From NCBI GenBank assembly GCA_041485125.1, contig JBGPIT010000049.1:1-19288 (forward strand): DNA of 19,288 nucleotides. Direction: 5' to 3'. Under the pieces are notes generated by a model. The model had not been told where the DNA came from. It worked only from the letters and a program-made list of their open reading frames with translations, and did no database searches. Shown here in pieces: positions 6,752-13,761 of this stretch (position 1 is its first letter; every line of letters begins with the position of its first letter). Both the position numbers and the translations under genes were made by a program. This DNA comes from JBGPIT01 sp041485125. GTDB taxonomy: Bacteria; Desulfobacterota; Binatia; UTPRO1.

Positions 6752-8079
6752 GCGCGTCCGCAGGAGATCGCCCGAGCGTGCGCGACCGGATCCAGGCGCT
6801 GTGGCGCGCGTCGGTGTGGACCTGGGCGCCCGCGAGCGAGCGCGACTCGGGTGAGGCGATCGTCCGCAACCTCTGGCTGCATTGGTTTCCGACCAAGGTC
6901 GCGGTGCGGAGCGCCAGCTGGAGCTATTCGCTCTGGCTCGGTACGGCGACGGCGTCGTTGTTCGCGATTCTCGTCGTCACCGGCGTGCTGCTGATGCTGT
7001 TCTACGTGCCGTCGGTCCAACAGGCGTACTGGAGCATGAAGGACATCGGCAGCATCGTGAGCTTCGGCTGGCTGCTGCGGAGCCAGCACCGTTGGGCGGC
7101 GCACCTGATGGTGGGGATCACCTTCCTGCACATGGCGCGGGTGTTCTACACCGGCGCCTATCGCGGTCCGCGCGCCGTCAATTGGCTCGTCGGGATCGCG
7201 CTCCTGCTCGCGACGCTGCTGCTTTCCTTCACCGGCTATCTCCTCCCGTGGGACCAGCTCGCGTTCTGGGCGGTCACCGTCGGCACCAACATCGCCCGTG
7301 AAGCGCCGTTCGTGGGAAAATCCCTGCGCTTCGTGCTGATCGGCGGCTCCGAGATCGGACAGACGACGCTGCTGCGGTTCTACGTGCTGCACGTCGTCGC
7401 CATCCCGGCGGCGGTGCTAGTGCTCTTCGCATACCACATGTGGCGGATCCGCAAGGATGGCGGGCTCGCCGCGATCGAGCCGCTGCGGCGCCGGCGGACG
7501 CTGCGTCCGGCGACACCCTCCGCCACCAAGAGCTACTCGCTGTTCGGCGTCACCCGCGGCGTCAGCGTCGAGACCCTCGCCTCGACCACACTCGAGGAGG
7601 AGGACGTGGCGTTCTCGTCGCCCGAGCTGGTCCGCCGGATCGTCCTCGTGTTCCTCCTGGTCTTCAACCTGACGCTGCTGTTGAGCGTGCTGTTCGACGC
7701 GCCGCTCGAGGAGGCGGCGAACCCGTGGATCACGCCGAATCCCGCCAAGGCGCCGTGGTACTTCCTCTGGCTCCAGGAGCTGGTGGCGAGCACGACCATC
7801 CGCATCGGCGGCTTTTCGGTGAGCGGCGGCTTCATCGGGGGCATCCTGGTGCCGGGCGTCCTCCTCCTCGTCGCCGCGGCGTGGCCGTTTCTCGATCGCA
7901 GCCCGCTCGACGCCGAGGGCGTGTGGTTCGCGCCCGAGCGGCGCACGCAGAACCTGGTCTTCTCCCTCGTCGCGCTCGTCATCATCGCGCTGATGATCGT
8001 CGGCGTGTACTTCCGCGGCCCGTCGTGGGGACTCTACTGGCCCTGGAAGCCGTGGCCTGCTCCGCCGACGACGCTCTGA
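6748..8079 (+). CDS. Cytochrome b, fused b6/subunit IV type
   Basis: 443 residues from the GTG at 6748, which overlaps the Rieske stop by 4 nt. A longer open frame to 6550 is only an antisense-free extension and has no signal for a start. The N-terminal half binds the two b hemes. Helix B has His114 and His128 (HRW...FLH, X13) and helix D has His215 and His230 (X14). The X14 spacing is as in cytochrome b6. The C-terminal half corresponds to subunit IV. The Qo-site PEWY motif appears as APWYFLW (335-341), as in several bacterial quinol:cytochrome c reductases. About eight transmembrane segments are visible. The Cys that anchors heme c(i) in b6f is absent in helix A (SYSLWLGT). Role: quinol oxidation and proton translocation in the inner membrane. 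Confidence 0.93.
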   Translation: MSASAGDRPSVRDRIQALWRASVWTWAPASERDSGEAIVRNLWLHWFPTKVAVRSASWSYSLWLGTATASLFAILVVTGVLLMLFYVPSVQQAYWSMKDIGSIVSFGWLLRSQHRWAAHLMVGITFLHMARVFYTGAYRGPRAVNWLVGIALLLATLLLSFTGYLLPWDQLAFWAVTVGTNIAREAPFVGKSLRFVLIGGSEIGQTTLLRFYVLHVVAIPAAVLVLFAYHMWRIRKDGGLAAIEPLRRRRTLRPATPSATKSYSLFGVTRGVSVETLASTTLEEEDVAFSSPELVRRIVLVFLLVFNLTLLLSVLFDAPLEEAANPWITPNPAKAPWYFLWLQELVASTTIRIGGFSVSGGFIGGILVPGVLLLVAAAWPFLDRSPLDAEGVWFAPERRTQNLVFSLVALVIIALMIVGVYFRGPSWGLYWPWKPWPAPPTTL

Positions 8080-8088
8080 GACGCGGAC

Positions 8089-9288
8089 GTGCGCAGACCG
8101 TTCTCGCGATTCGAGTTCCCGGACTTCCCGCTTCTCGTCCTGCTGTCGCTGCTCTTCTTCGCGCTCGTTGTCGCCGCGGTGCTGCGCGAGTGGCGCAGCG
8201 AGTGGCGGCCGATTCAGGAACGCTTTCGCGCCGTGCTCGAGCGCAACGGCCAGCTGGGCGCCGCGCGCACGTTCACGGTCGTCGTCCGGCAGCTGTGGGT
8301 GCCGGAGCTCGCTCGCGTCGACCGCTGCGTGACGTGCCATCTCGGCTACGAGTGGAGCGGGGTGCTGCCCGCGAATCTTCCGGCCCCGTTTGCCCCGCAC
8401 CCGAATCTGCCTTACCTCGAGGCGCATCCGTTCACGGAGTTCGGCTGCACGCCGTGCCATGGAGGGCAGGGCTTCGCCACCACGGCGAGCGCGGCGCACG
8501 GACACGTCGAGCATTGGGACGAGCCGCTGCTCGATCGCGCGCTCGCCGACCGCTACGGCCTCGGCGCCACCGAGCCGATGCAGACGCGCTGCAACGGATG
8601 CCATCGTCATTCCGAGTCGGCGCCGGGGATGGAGACCATCGATCGCGGGAAAGTACTGTTCAAGAAGAACAAGTGCCTGGTGTGCCATACCGTCGAGGGC
8701 CGGGGCGGGATGAAGGCGCCGGACCTCACCTACGTCGGCGACAAGAACCCGGAGCTCTTCGACTTCACGCACGTCAGCGGTCCGCGCACCGCGTTCAACT
8801 GGCACGTCCAGCATCTGACCCACGCCGGCACCGTCGCTCCGCACACGACGATGCCGGATTTCGACTTCCCTCCCGAGGACGCGCGTGCCCTCGCCCTGCT
8901 GCTCGTGAGCTGGCGCCGGCAGACGGTGCCGCCGCGCTACGTGCCCCAACCCGGGCCGGTGCCGACCGCCGAGGCGCTGGCGCGGCAGCCGGCCCCGGCG
9001 CCGGAGGTGCCGGGGGCCGAGACCGGCCGCAAGGTCTTCGTCGAGCGCGGGTGCAGCAGCTGTCACGGGGTGGGCGCCGGGACGCAGATCGGTCCCGATC
9101 TGAAGGGCGTCGGAAGTCGCCGTGACGTCGACTGGCTCCGGCGCTGGCTCGCCGATCCGGCGGCGATGATCCGCGCCTATCCCGAGCTCGCAACCTGGCC
9201 CGCGACGTACGGCAACATCATCATGCCGAATCAGAACCTCACCAGCGCCGAGATCAACGCGCTCGTCACGTATCTCGGGAAGTTGTGA
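8089..9288 (+). CDS. Membrane-anchored pentaheme cytochrome c of the bc-type complex
   Basis: 399 residues from a GTG start 9 nt after cytochrome b. One N-terminal transmembrane helix (about 13-32) anchors it. The remainder is periplasmic with five CxxCH sites: CVTCH 80-84, CTPCH 120-124, CNGCH 168-172, CLVCH 196-200 and CSSCH 322-326. The first four form a multiheme module. A Pro/Ala-rich linker at about 281-310 leads to a separate class I cytochrome domain at 311-399, where Met379 in IIMPNQ is the likely axial ligand. It takes the place of cytochrome c1 in this complex and would carry electrons from the Rieske centre to the small cytochromes encoded at the start of the operon. It is the last gene of the operon, followed by hairpins. 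Confidence 0.92.
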   Translation: MRRPFSRFEFPDFPLLVLLSLLFFALVVAAVLREWRSEWRPIQERFRAVLERNGQLGAARTFTVVVRQLWVPELARVDRCVTCHLGYEWSGVLPANLPAPFAPHPNLPYLEAHPFTEFGCTPCHGGQGFATTASAAHGHVEHWDEPLLDRALADRYGLGATEPMQTRCNGCHRHSESAPGMETIDRGKVLFKKNKCLVCHTVEGRGGMKAPDLTYVGDKNPELFDFTHVSGPRTAFNWHVQHLTHAGTVAPHTTMPDFDFPPEDARALALLLVSWRRQTVPPRYVPQPGPVPTAEALARQPAPAPEVPGAETGRKVFVERGCSSCHGVGAGTQIGPDLKGVGSRRDVDWLRRWLADPAAMIRAYPELATWPATYGNIIMPNQNLTSAEINALVTYLGKL

Positions 9289-9293
9289 CGAAC

Positions 9294-9317
9294 GCCGCGC
9301 TGCGGAATCGGCGCGGC
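9294..9317 (+). terminator. Short hairpin after the electron-transfer operon
   Basis: Arms GCCGCGC and GCGCGGC with a 10-nt loop begin 6 nt after the stop of the pentaheme gene. No T-run follows, so rho-independent termination is doubtful. It may instead protect the mRNA end. Confidence 0.3.
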
Positions 9318-9342
9318 ATCGATTAGCTCCGGGCTCGAGACG

Positions 9343-9362
9343 GCTTCGGAGGCCCCCGAAGC
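9343..9362 (+). terminator. Second hairpin downstream of the operon
   Basis: Arms GCTTCGG and CCGAAGC are perfect, with a 6-nt loop, 55 nt after the operon stop. No T-tract follows. Together with the preceding hairpin it probably marks the transcript end. Confidence 0.35.
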
Positions 9363-9520
9363 ATACGCCTGGTAGCCACGGCGCCCGCTCCGGGCCGGAC
9401 GGTGCGCCGGCGCGCGTGCCGCGTCCGCTGTGCAAGTTGCGGCGCCGCGTCGATGCGAGCTCGCTGCGCGTACGCGCTGGCGGCTGACCACGCACATCTC
9501 CTAACATTTAGGCGAGCACA

Positions 9521-9543
9521 CTCGATATTGTCGCAATATCGAG
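9521..9543. promoter_or_regulatory. Perfect palindrome, probable repressor operator
   Basis: Two 10-nt arms, CTCGATATTG and CAATATCGAG, are perfect reverse complements around a 3-nt centre. The AT-rich arms differ from the GC-rich surroundings. There is no T-tract and no gene ends nearby, so a terminator is unlikely. It overlaps the -35-like TTGTCG, the usual position for a dimeric repressor. The regulator is not identified. Confidence 0.5.
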
Positions 9544-9554
9544 AAGCGTATACT
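9528..9554 (+). promoter_or_regulatory. Sigma-70-type promoter candidate for the thioester protein gene
   Basis: TTGTCG (9528-9533) and TATACT (9549-9554) lie 15 nt apart. The -10 is close to consensus; the spacing is shorter than the usual 17. It sits in the AT-richer stretch about 120 nt before the start codon, and the palindrome overlaps its -35 part. Confidence 0.35.
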
Positions 9555-9618
9555 TGTAATTTCGCGGTTCTGGGTGAGCTCGACGGATGAAAACTCAATT
9601 ATTTCCTGTTAGTCGGCG

Positions 9619-9634
9619 TGGCATACGCTTCGCT
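9619..9634 (+). promoter_or_regulatory. Weak sigma-54-type promoter candidate
   Basis: TGGCATACGCTTCGCT keeps GG-N10-GC and matches TGGCAC-N5-TTGCW except at two positions. Initiation near 9645 would leave a leader of about 30 nt with the GGAGG site in it. It may compete with, or be an alternative to, the TATACT promoter upstream. Confidence 0.28.
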
Positions 9635-9675
9635 TTTTCCCTTCAGACAACGCGTAGTGAATCGGGGAGGGAAAA

Positions 9676-11853
9676 ATGTCGAACGTCAATAAATCGTCGC
9701 ATGCAGTCCCGCCGCGCGGTCGCCTCGCAGCGCATCTCGCGCTCGTCGCAGTCGTCGCAATGCTGGTCTCCAGCGCGGTGCCGGCGTCCGCGGCGACCGC
9801 GACGTTCACCGGTCTCGGCTACGGTGTGAAGAACACCGTGCAGGGACGGATCGGCACCGATCCCGCGAAGACGTTCGGCTTCGTCGGCGTCTTTCACATC
9901 AAGATCGACGGCAGCGCCCAGACCGACGCGTACTGCGTCGACATCAAGAACTCGATCAGCGTCGGCGACTCGGAGCCGCAGGTGGCGCCCGACTATCCAT
10001 GCGAGGTCGTGTACATCCTGAACAACGTCTACCCGAACACCAACACGATCGGCACCACGCTCTCCGACCTGAACCGCGAAGCCGCCGCGGTGCAGGCGGC
10101 GATCTGGAAGTTCACCGACGGGTTCGCCATCACGAGCCCGTCCGACATCGTCAGCCGTGCCGGTCAGATCGTGAATGCGGCGAAGTCGCAGTGCGGCGCG
10201 GTGCCACCGACGCCGCAGAGCATCTCGCTCACCCCGGCCACGGCGATCAACTATCTGCCCGCCGATAAGATCCACATCGTGACCGCCACCGTGACCGGAT
10301 CGAACGGCAAGCCGCTTGCCGGCCAAGTAGTCGACGTCGTCGTTACCGGCGCGTCGGGGCCGCAGACCTTCCACGGTGGCACCAGCGCGAGCGGCGAGAT
10401 GACCGTGGCGTACCAGAACGCGTCGGTCGTGACGGGTACCGACAAGATCGCCGCGACCGCGGCCTTCATGATTCCCGTCGGGGTGAAGTTCAAGAAGCTC
10501 GGCAAGCAAGGCATCGTCCTCGCCGGGCAGCCCCGGCCGGGAAAGGTGAGTGATTGCGCGTCGAAGAACTGGGTGGCCGCGCGCTGCGGTGACGGCATCG
10601 TCAATCAATCGGGCGAGCTCTGCGACGACGGCAACAGCAAGAACGGCGACGGGTGTGACGACAACTGCAGCCCGACGCGTTGCGGGAACGGGATCGTCAC
10701 CGCCGGTGAGGAGTGCGACGACGGCAACGCCGCGAACGGCGACGGGTGCGATGCCAACTGCACCCCGACCGAATGCGGCAATGGCATCGTTTCGGCCGGC
10801 GAGGAATGCGACGACGGCAACGCGGTCAACGGCGACACCTGCGACAGCAACTGCACGCGTCCCCGCTGCGGCAACGGCATCACCACCGGCACCGAGGAAT
10901 GCGACGACGGGAACCACGTGAACGGCGACACCTGCGACGACAACTGCAGCGAGCCGCGCTGCGGGAACGGCATCGTCGCCGGCACCGAGGAATGCGACGA
11001 CGGCAACGCGGTCAACGGCGACGCGTGCGACAACAACTGCACGAAGCCGGCGTGCGGCAACGGGATCGTTGCCAACGGCGAGGAGTGCGACGACGGGAAC
11101 CACGTCGACGGTGACGGCTGCGACAGCAACTGCACCATCACCGGCTGCGGCAACGGCATCGCGACCGCGGGCGAGGAATGCGACGACGGGAACGCCGTCG
11201 ACGGCGACGCGTGCGAGACCGACTGCACCCTGCCGCGCTGCGGGAACGCCATCGTCGATCGCGACGAAGAATGCGACGACGGCAACACGGCCGACGGCGA
11301 CGGCTGCTCGAAGGACTGCATGAAGCAGGAGATCTGCGCCGACCTCGTCGACAACGACGGGGACGGGCTCATCGACTGCGACGACCCGGATTGCCCGGAG
11401 TGCCTGCACATCACGAAGGACCCGGCGAGCGTCACGTTCAAGGACGCAGGGCCCGACGTATACAAGGTCCACGGCAGGATCGATCCGGTGACGCCGATCG
11501 CGCCGACGACCGAGGAGGTCGGCATTCTCCTCACCAACGCTGACGGCATCATCTACAAGGCGCTGCTCTACCCCGGTGACATCACCGGGAGGCGCGACGC
11601 GCGCTTCCTGTTCGTCGATCGTGCCGCCCGCAAAGGCAACGGCATCCGGGGAGGGATCGGCAAGCTGACCATCCGCCGGCTCGCCCACAGGTACTGGTTC
11701 ACCGTCGAGACGTACGGCGACCTGCGCGGCGCGACGCTGCCGGTGATGACAGTGCAGCTCATGATCGGCGACGACGTGTTCTCCTACAAGAGCGAGTGGA
11801 AACGGACCCGGACAGGCTGGAAGGTCGACTTTGATTTCCCGATCGTCCGCTGA
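9676..11853 (+). CDS. Secreted surface protein: Cys-Gln thioester domain, Ig-like domain, eight DUF4215-like Cys-rich repeats
   Basis: 725 residues. The signal peptide is about 1-39 (LALVAVVAMLVSS core, ending VPASA). Residues about 42-175 resemble the thioester (TQXA-type) domain of surface adhesins. Cys87 in AYCVD and Gln140 in AVQAAIWKF match the two motifs that form the internal Cys-Gln thioester, which can bond covalently to amines on a target. Residues about 180-262 look like a bacterial Ig-like domain (SISLTPATAINYLPADK, GKPLAGQVVDV). Eight 31-residue repeats follow at 304-551, each CGNGI...EECDDGN...GDxCxxxC, then one Asp-rich motif VDNDGDGLIDCDD likely to bind calcium. The last 160 residues form an unassigned beta-rich domain. 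No LPXTG, PEP-CTERM or transmembrane anchor is seen. GGAGG lies 5 nt before the ATG. It appears monocistronic and is probably an adhesin or surface-stalk protein. Confidence 0.85.
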   Translation: MSNVNKSSHAVPPRGRLAAHLALVAVVAMLVSSAVPASAATATFTGLGYGVKNTVQGRIGTDPAKTFGFVGVFHIKIDGSAQTDAYCVDIKNSISVGDSEPQVAPDYPCEVVYILNNVYPNTNTIGTTLSDLNREAAAVQAAIWKFTDGFAITSPSDIVSRAGQIVNAAKSQCGAVPPTPQSISLTPATAINYLPADKIHIVTATVTGSNGKPLAGQVVDVVVTGASGPQTFHGGTSASGEMTVAYQNASVVTGTDKIAATAAFMIPVGVKFKKLGKQGIVLAGQPRPGKVSDCASKNWVAARCGDGIVNQSGELCDDGNSKNGDGCDDNCSPTRCGNGIVTAGEECDDGNAANGDGCDANCTPTECGNGIVSAGEECDDGNAVNGDTCDSNCTRPRCGNGITTGTEECDDGNHVNGDTCDDNCSEPRCGNGIVAGTEECDDGNAVNGDACDNNCTKPACGNGIVANGEECDDGNHVDGDGCDSNCTITGCGNGIATAGEECDDGNAVDGDACETDCTLPRCGNAIVDRDEECDDGNTADGDGCSKDCMKQEICADLVDNDGDGLIDCDDPDCPECLHITKDPASVTFKDAGPDVYKVHGRIDPVTPIAPTTEEVGILLTNADGIIYKALLYPGDITGRRDARFLFVDRAARKGNGIRGGIGKLTIRRLAHRYWFTVETYGDLRGATLPVMTVQLMIGDDVFSYKSEWKRTRTGWKVDFDFPIVR
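10585..11328 (+). repeat. Eight in-frame tandem 93-nt repeats encoding Cys-rich modules
   Basis: The 744 nt divide exactly into eight units of 93 nt (31 codons). Each unit encodes CGNGI, EECDDGN (ELCDDGN in the first) and GD-x-C, with four cysteines. Units are near identical in the first two thirds and vary in the last eight codons. The first and last units are the most diverged, as expected when central units are homogenised by recombination. They are the type called DUF4215 or myxococcal Cys-rich repeats. Confidence 0.9.
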
Positions 11854-11906
11854 CCGGCGCTCCGCGGATCTCCTGCTCGAGCGGAAGCAGGAGCGAGCCG
11901 CGCTCC

Positions 11907-11942
11907 CGAGCGGGAGGTCGCCTCGACGCGACCTCCCGCTCG
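11907..11942. terminator. Strong hairpin between convergent genes
   Basis: Two perfect 15-nt arms (CGAGCGGGAGGTCGC and its complement) flank a 6-nt loop, 53 nt after the stop of the thioester protein. CTCGTTTC follows on the plus strand, a weak T-run. Lying between converging transcripts, it could end both, though it is about 260 nt from the kinase stop. Confidence 0.6.
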
Positions 11943-12175
11943 CTCGTTTCGGCCGCCGCATCGCATCGCGCGCCGCCGGCAACTTGCGGATACGCCCTGA
12001 AGCGCTAGGCAATCTTCATTGCGAACAGGGGAGCGTGATCGAGGGTTGAGCTGCCGGCGGAGGTCTCTGCGTTGGGTGGGAACGTGCGATGAGCACGCGC
12101 GGTTCGAGCGGCGACCGCCCCGATACCTGCGAGGCCGCCGGCGCACGTCACGCTGCGATTTCCGTTCGCTGATTT

Positions 12176-12198
12176 GACGGCTACGAAGAAGTACCGTC
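12176..12198 (-). terminator. Bulged hairpin after the sensory operon
   Basis: Read on the minus strand, arms GACGGTAC and GTAGCCGTC pair with one bulged base, starting 8 nt after the kinase stop, and are followed by AAATC rather than a T-run. A weak terminator or mRNA-stabilising stem. Confidence 0.3.
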
Positions 12199-12205
12199 GT
12201 CGCGG

Positions 12206-13759
12206 TCAGGAAGCGGCGCGATGGGACTCGGTGAGCGCCTCGACCGGCAGCTCGAACCAAAACGTGCTGCCTCGTCCCACCTCGCTCTCGACGCCGATCT
12301 CGCCTCCCATGAGGTCGATGAGCTGCTGGCAAATCGAGAGCCCGAGCCCGGTTCCGCCGTAGGTGCGGGTCATGCTCTCGTCCGCTTGGGTGAAGCTCTC
12401 GAAGACCGCCGTCAGGCGGTCGCTCGGAATACCGATGCCGGTGTCGCGCACGGTGGCGCGCAGCCGGATGTCGCCCCGCGCGCCGCCGATCCCTCCGACG
12501 TCGACGGTGATGCCGCCGGTCTCGGTGAACTTCACCGCGTTGCTGATCAGGTTCACGAGCACCTGCTTCAGGCGCACCGGGTCGGCGCGGACGTGCGCGG
12601 GAAGATCGGGCGCGAGCGTGCAGACGAAGCCCAAACCCTTTTCCCGCGTCTTGGACTCGAACAGCTCCCGGACCTCGCCGACGAGCATGGTGAGATCCAC
12701 GTCGACCAACTCGATCGTGAGCTTGCCGGACTCGATCTTGGCGGAATCGAGCACGTCGTTGATGATCCCGAGCAGACCGAATGTCGCGCGGCGAATGATC
12801 TGCAGATGCTCGCGTGGCGCGGGCGCGAGATCGGTATCGAGCACCATGTCCGTCATCCCGATGATGACGTTCATCGGCGTGCGGATCTCGTGGCTCATGT
12901 TCGCGAGGAACGTCGATTTGGCACGGGTCGCCGATTCCGCCACGTCTCGGGCACGCTCGAGCTCCGCCTGCGCCTCCTCGCGTTCGGCGATCTCCTGGCG
13001 AAGATCCGCCGTCCGCTCGCTCACCCGGAGCTCCAGGTGCTCGTGGGCCGTCACCAGCGCGCGGTCGCGATGCTCGACCTCCGCGAGCATCTCGTTGAAT
13101 CCATCGATCAGCACGCCGAGCTCGTCCTGTCGGTGATTCGCGACGCGTAGCGAATAGTCGTGCTGCGCCGAGACGGTGTGGGCGGTCCGCACCAAGTCGC
13201 CGATCGGCTCCGAGATCACGCGCTGGAGGCGCGCCGACAGGAGATACGCGACCAGGCCGGACACGAGCATGACGAGCCCGACGATGACCGCATACCCGTA
13301 GAGCCGATCGCTGATCTCGGTGAGATCGCTCTCGAGGTAGAGCGTCCCCAGGCGCTCGCCACGATACCTGACCGGCTGCCACACGACGAGACGGTCGCGC
13401 GTGAAGTGGTGCTCGGCCGCGAACACCAGCGCCGGCGCCGGCTCGTCATCGCCGGCCGCTCGATACGTCGTGAGCACATGGCCGTCTCGCGCATAGAGCA
13501 AGGCACGAACGGCGTGCCGGTCGCTCGCGAGCGCGCCGAGGATCTCTTTGGCCGCCGGCTCGTCGTCGAACGCGAGGGCCGCGGTGCTGTTGGCGGCGAT
13601 GATGTCCGCCCGCAACGTGAGCTCGCGCACGAGATCGCTGCGATCGTGGAGCGCGTCGTCCACGAAGAATACGCCGCAGGCGATGGCAAGGACGACCATG
13701 GAGGTCACCATGCTGATGAGCACGAGCTTGTCGCGGATCGTGAACGCCTCGAGCCACAT
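12206..13759 (-). CDS. CHASE8-HAMP sensor histidine kinase
   Basis: 517 residues. TM1 is about 11-33. The periplasmic domain at about 40-148 (ANSTAALAFDDEPAAKEIL, LLYARDGHVLTTY, GTLYLESDL) matches the CHASE8 type found in YfiN-like proteins. TM2 is about 154-176, and HAMP about 177-229 (ISEPIGDLV, DELGVLIDGFNEML). A coiled coil covers 230-280. HisKA has the phosphoacceptor His290 in MSHEIRTPMN. The HATPase domain has NLISNAVKFT, DTGIGIP and YGGTGLGLSI. There is no receiver domain, so a separate response regulator must exist; none is in the window. ATG 13759 lies 2 nt after the stop of the YfiR-like gene; a GTG at 13765 would instead give a 4-nt overlap. The longer open frame upstream is antisense-like Arg-rich sequence within that gene. 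Probable role: sensing relayed by the YfiR-like protein in the periplasm. Confidence 0.92.
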   Translation of the reverse strand: MWLEAFTIRDKLVLISMVTSMVVLAIACGVFFVDDALHDRSDLVRELTLRADIIAANSTAALAFDDEPAAKEILGALASDRHAVRALLYARDGHVLTTYRAAGDDEPAPALVFAAEHHFTRDRLVVWQPVRYRGERLGTLYLESDLTEISDRLYGYAVIVGLVMLVSGLVAYLLSARLQRVISEPIGDLVRTAHTVSAQHDYSLRVANHRQDELGVLIDGFNEMLAEVEHRDRALVTAHEHLELRVSERTADLRQEIAEREEAQAELERARDVAESATRAKSTFLANMSHEIRTPMNVIIGMTDMVLDTDLAPAPREHLQIIRRATFGLLGIINDVLDSAKIESGKLTIELVDVDLTMLVGEVRELFESKTREKGLGFVCTLAPDLPAHVRADPVRLKQVLVNLISNAVKFTETGGITVDVGGIGGARGDIRLRATVRDTGIGIPSDRLTAVFESFTQADESMTRTYGGTGLGLSICQQLIDLMGGEIGVESEVGRGSTFWFELPVEALTESHRAAS

Positions 13760-13761
13760 CG

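Larger units (their letters stand above)
9289..9675. other. Intergenic regulatory region, 387 nt
   Basis: The first 75 nt hold the two hairpins listed separately. About 9363-9490 is GC-rich and I see no gene in it. From about 9490 to 9675 the base composition drops sharply in GC and regulatory elements crowd together: a perfect palindrome, a TATACT-like -10 box, a weak sigma-54-like site and the strong ribosome-binding site of the next gene. A 9-nt inverted pair (GAAGCGTAT at 9543-9551, ATACGCTTC at 9623-9631) spans the stretch. No small ORF was convincing. Confidence 0.6.
11854..12205. other. Intergenic region between convergent genes, 352 nt
   Basis: Holds the strong 15-nt-arm hairpin and, near the kinase stop, a weaker bulged hairpin. 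The roughly 230 nt between them show no convincing ORF, repeat or promoter on either strand. Confidence 0.6.

Noticed and set aside
7417..9507. 696-codon minus-strand frame opposite cytochrome b and the pentaheme gene
   Set aside because: Arg-, Glu- and His-rich shadow composition with no domain. It spans two clear plus-strand genes.
10585..11328. Regularly spaced repeats considered as a CRISPR array
   Set aside because: The period is 93 nt, in frame with a coding sequence, without short identical repeats separated by unique spacers.
9643..12012. Long minus-strand frame (789 codons) with repeated VAVVAFL-like segments, opposite the thioester protein
   Set aside because: It is the antisense of the 93-nt repeats, which give apparent periodic hydrophobic segments. 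The plus frame has a signal peptide, ribosome-binding site and family motifs.
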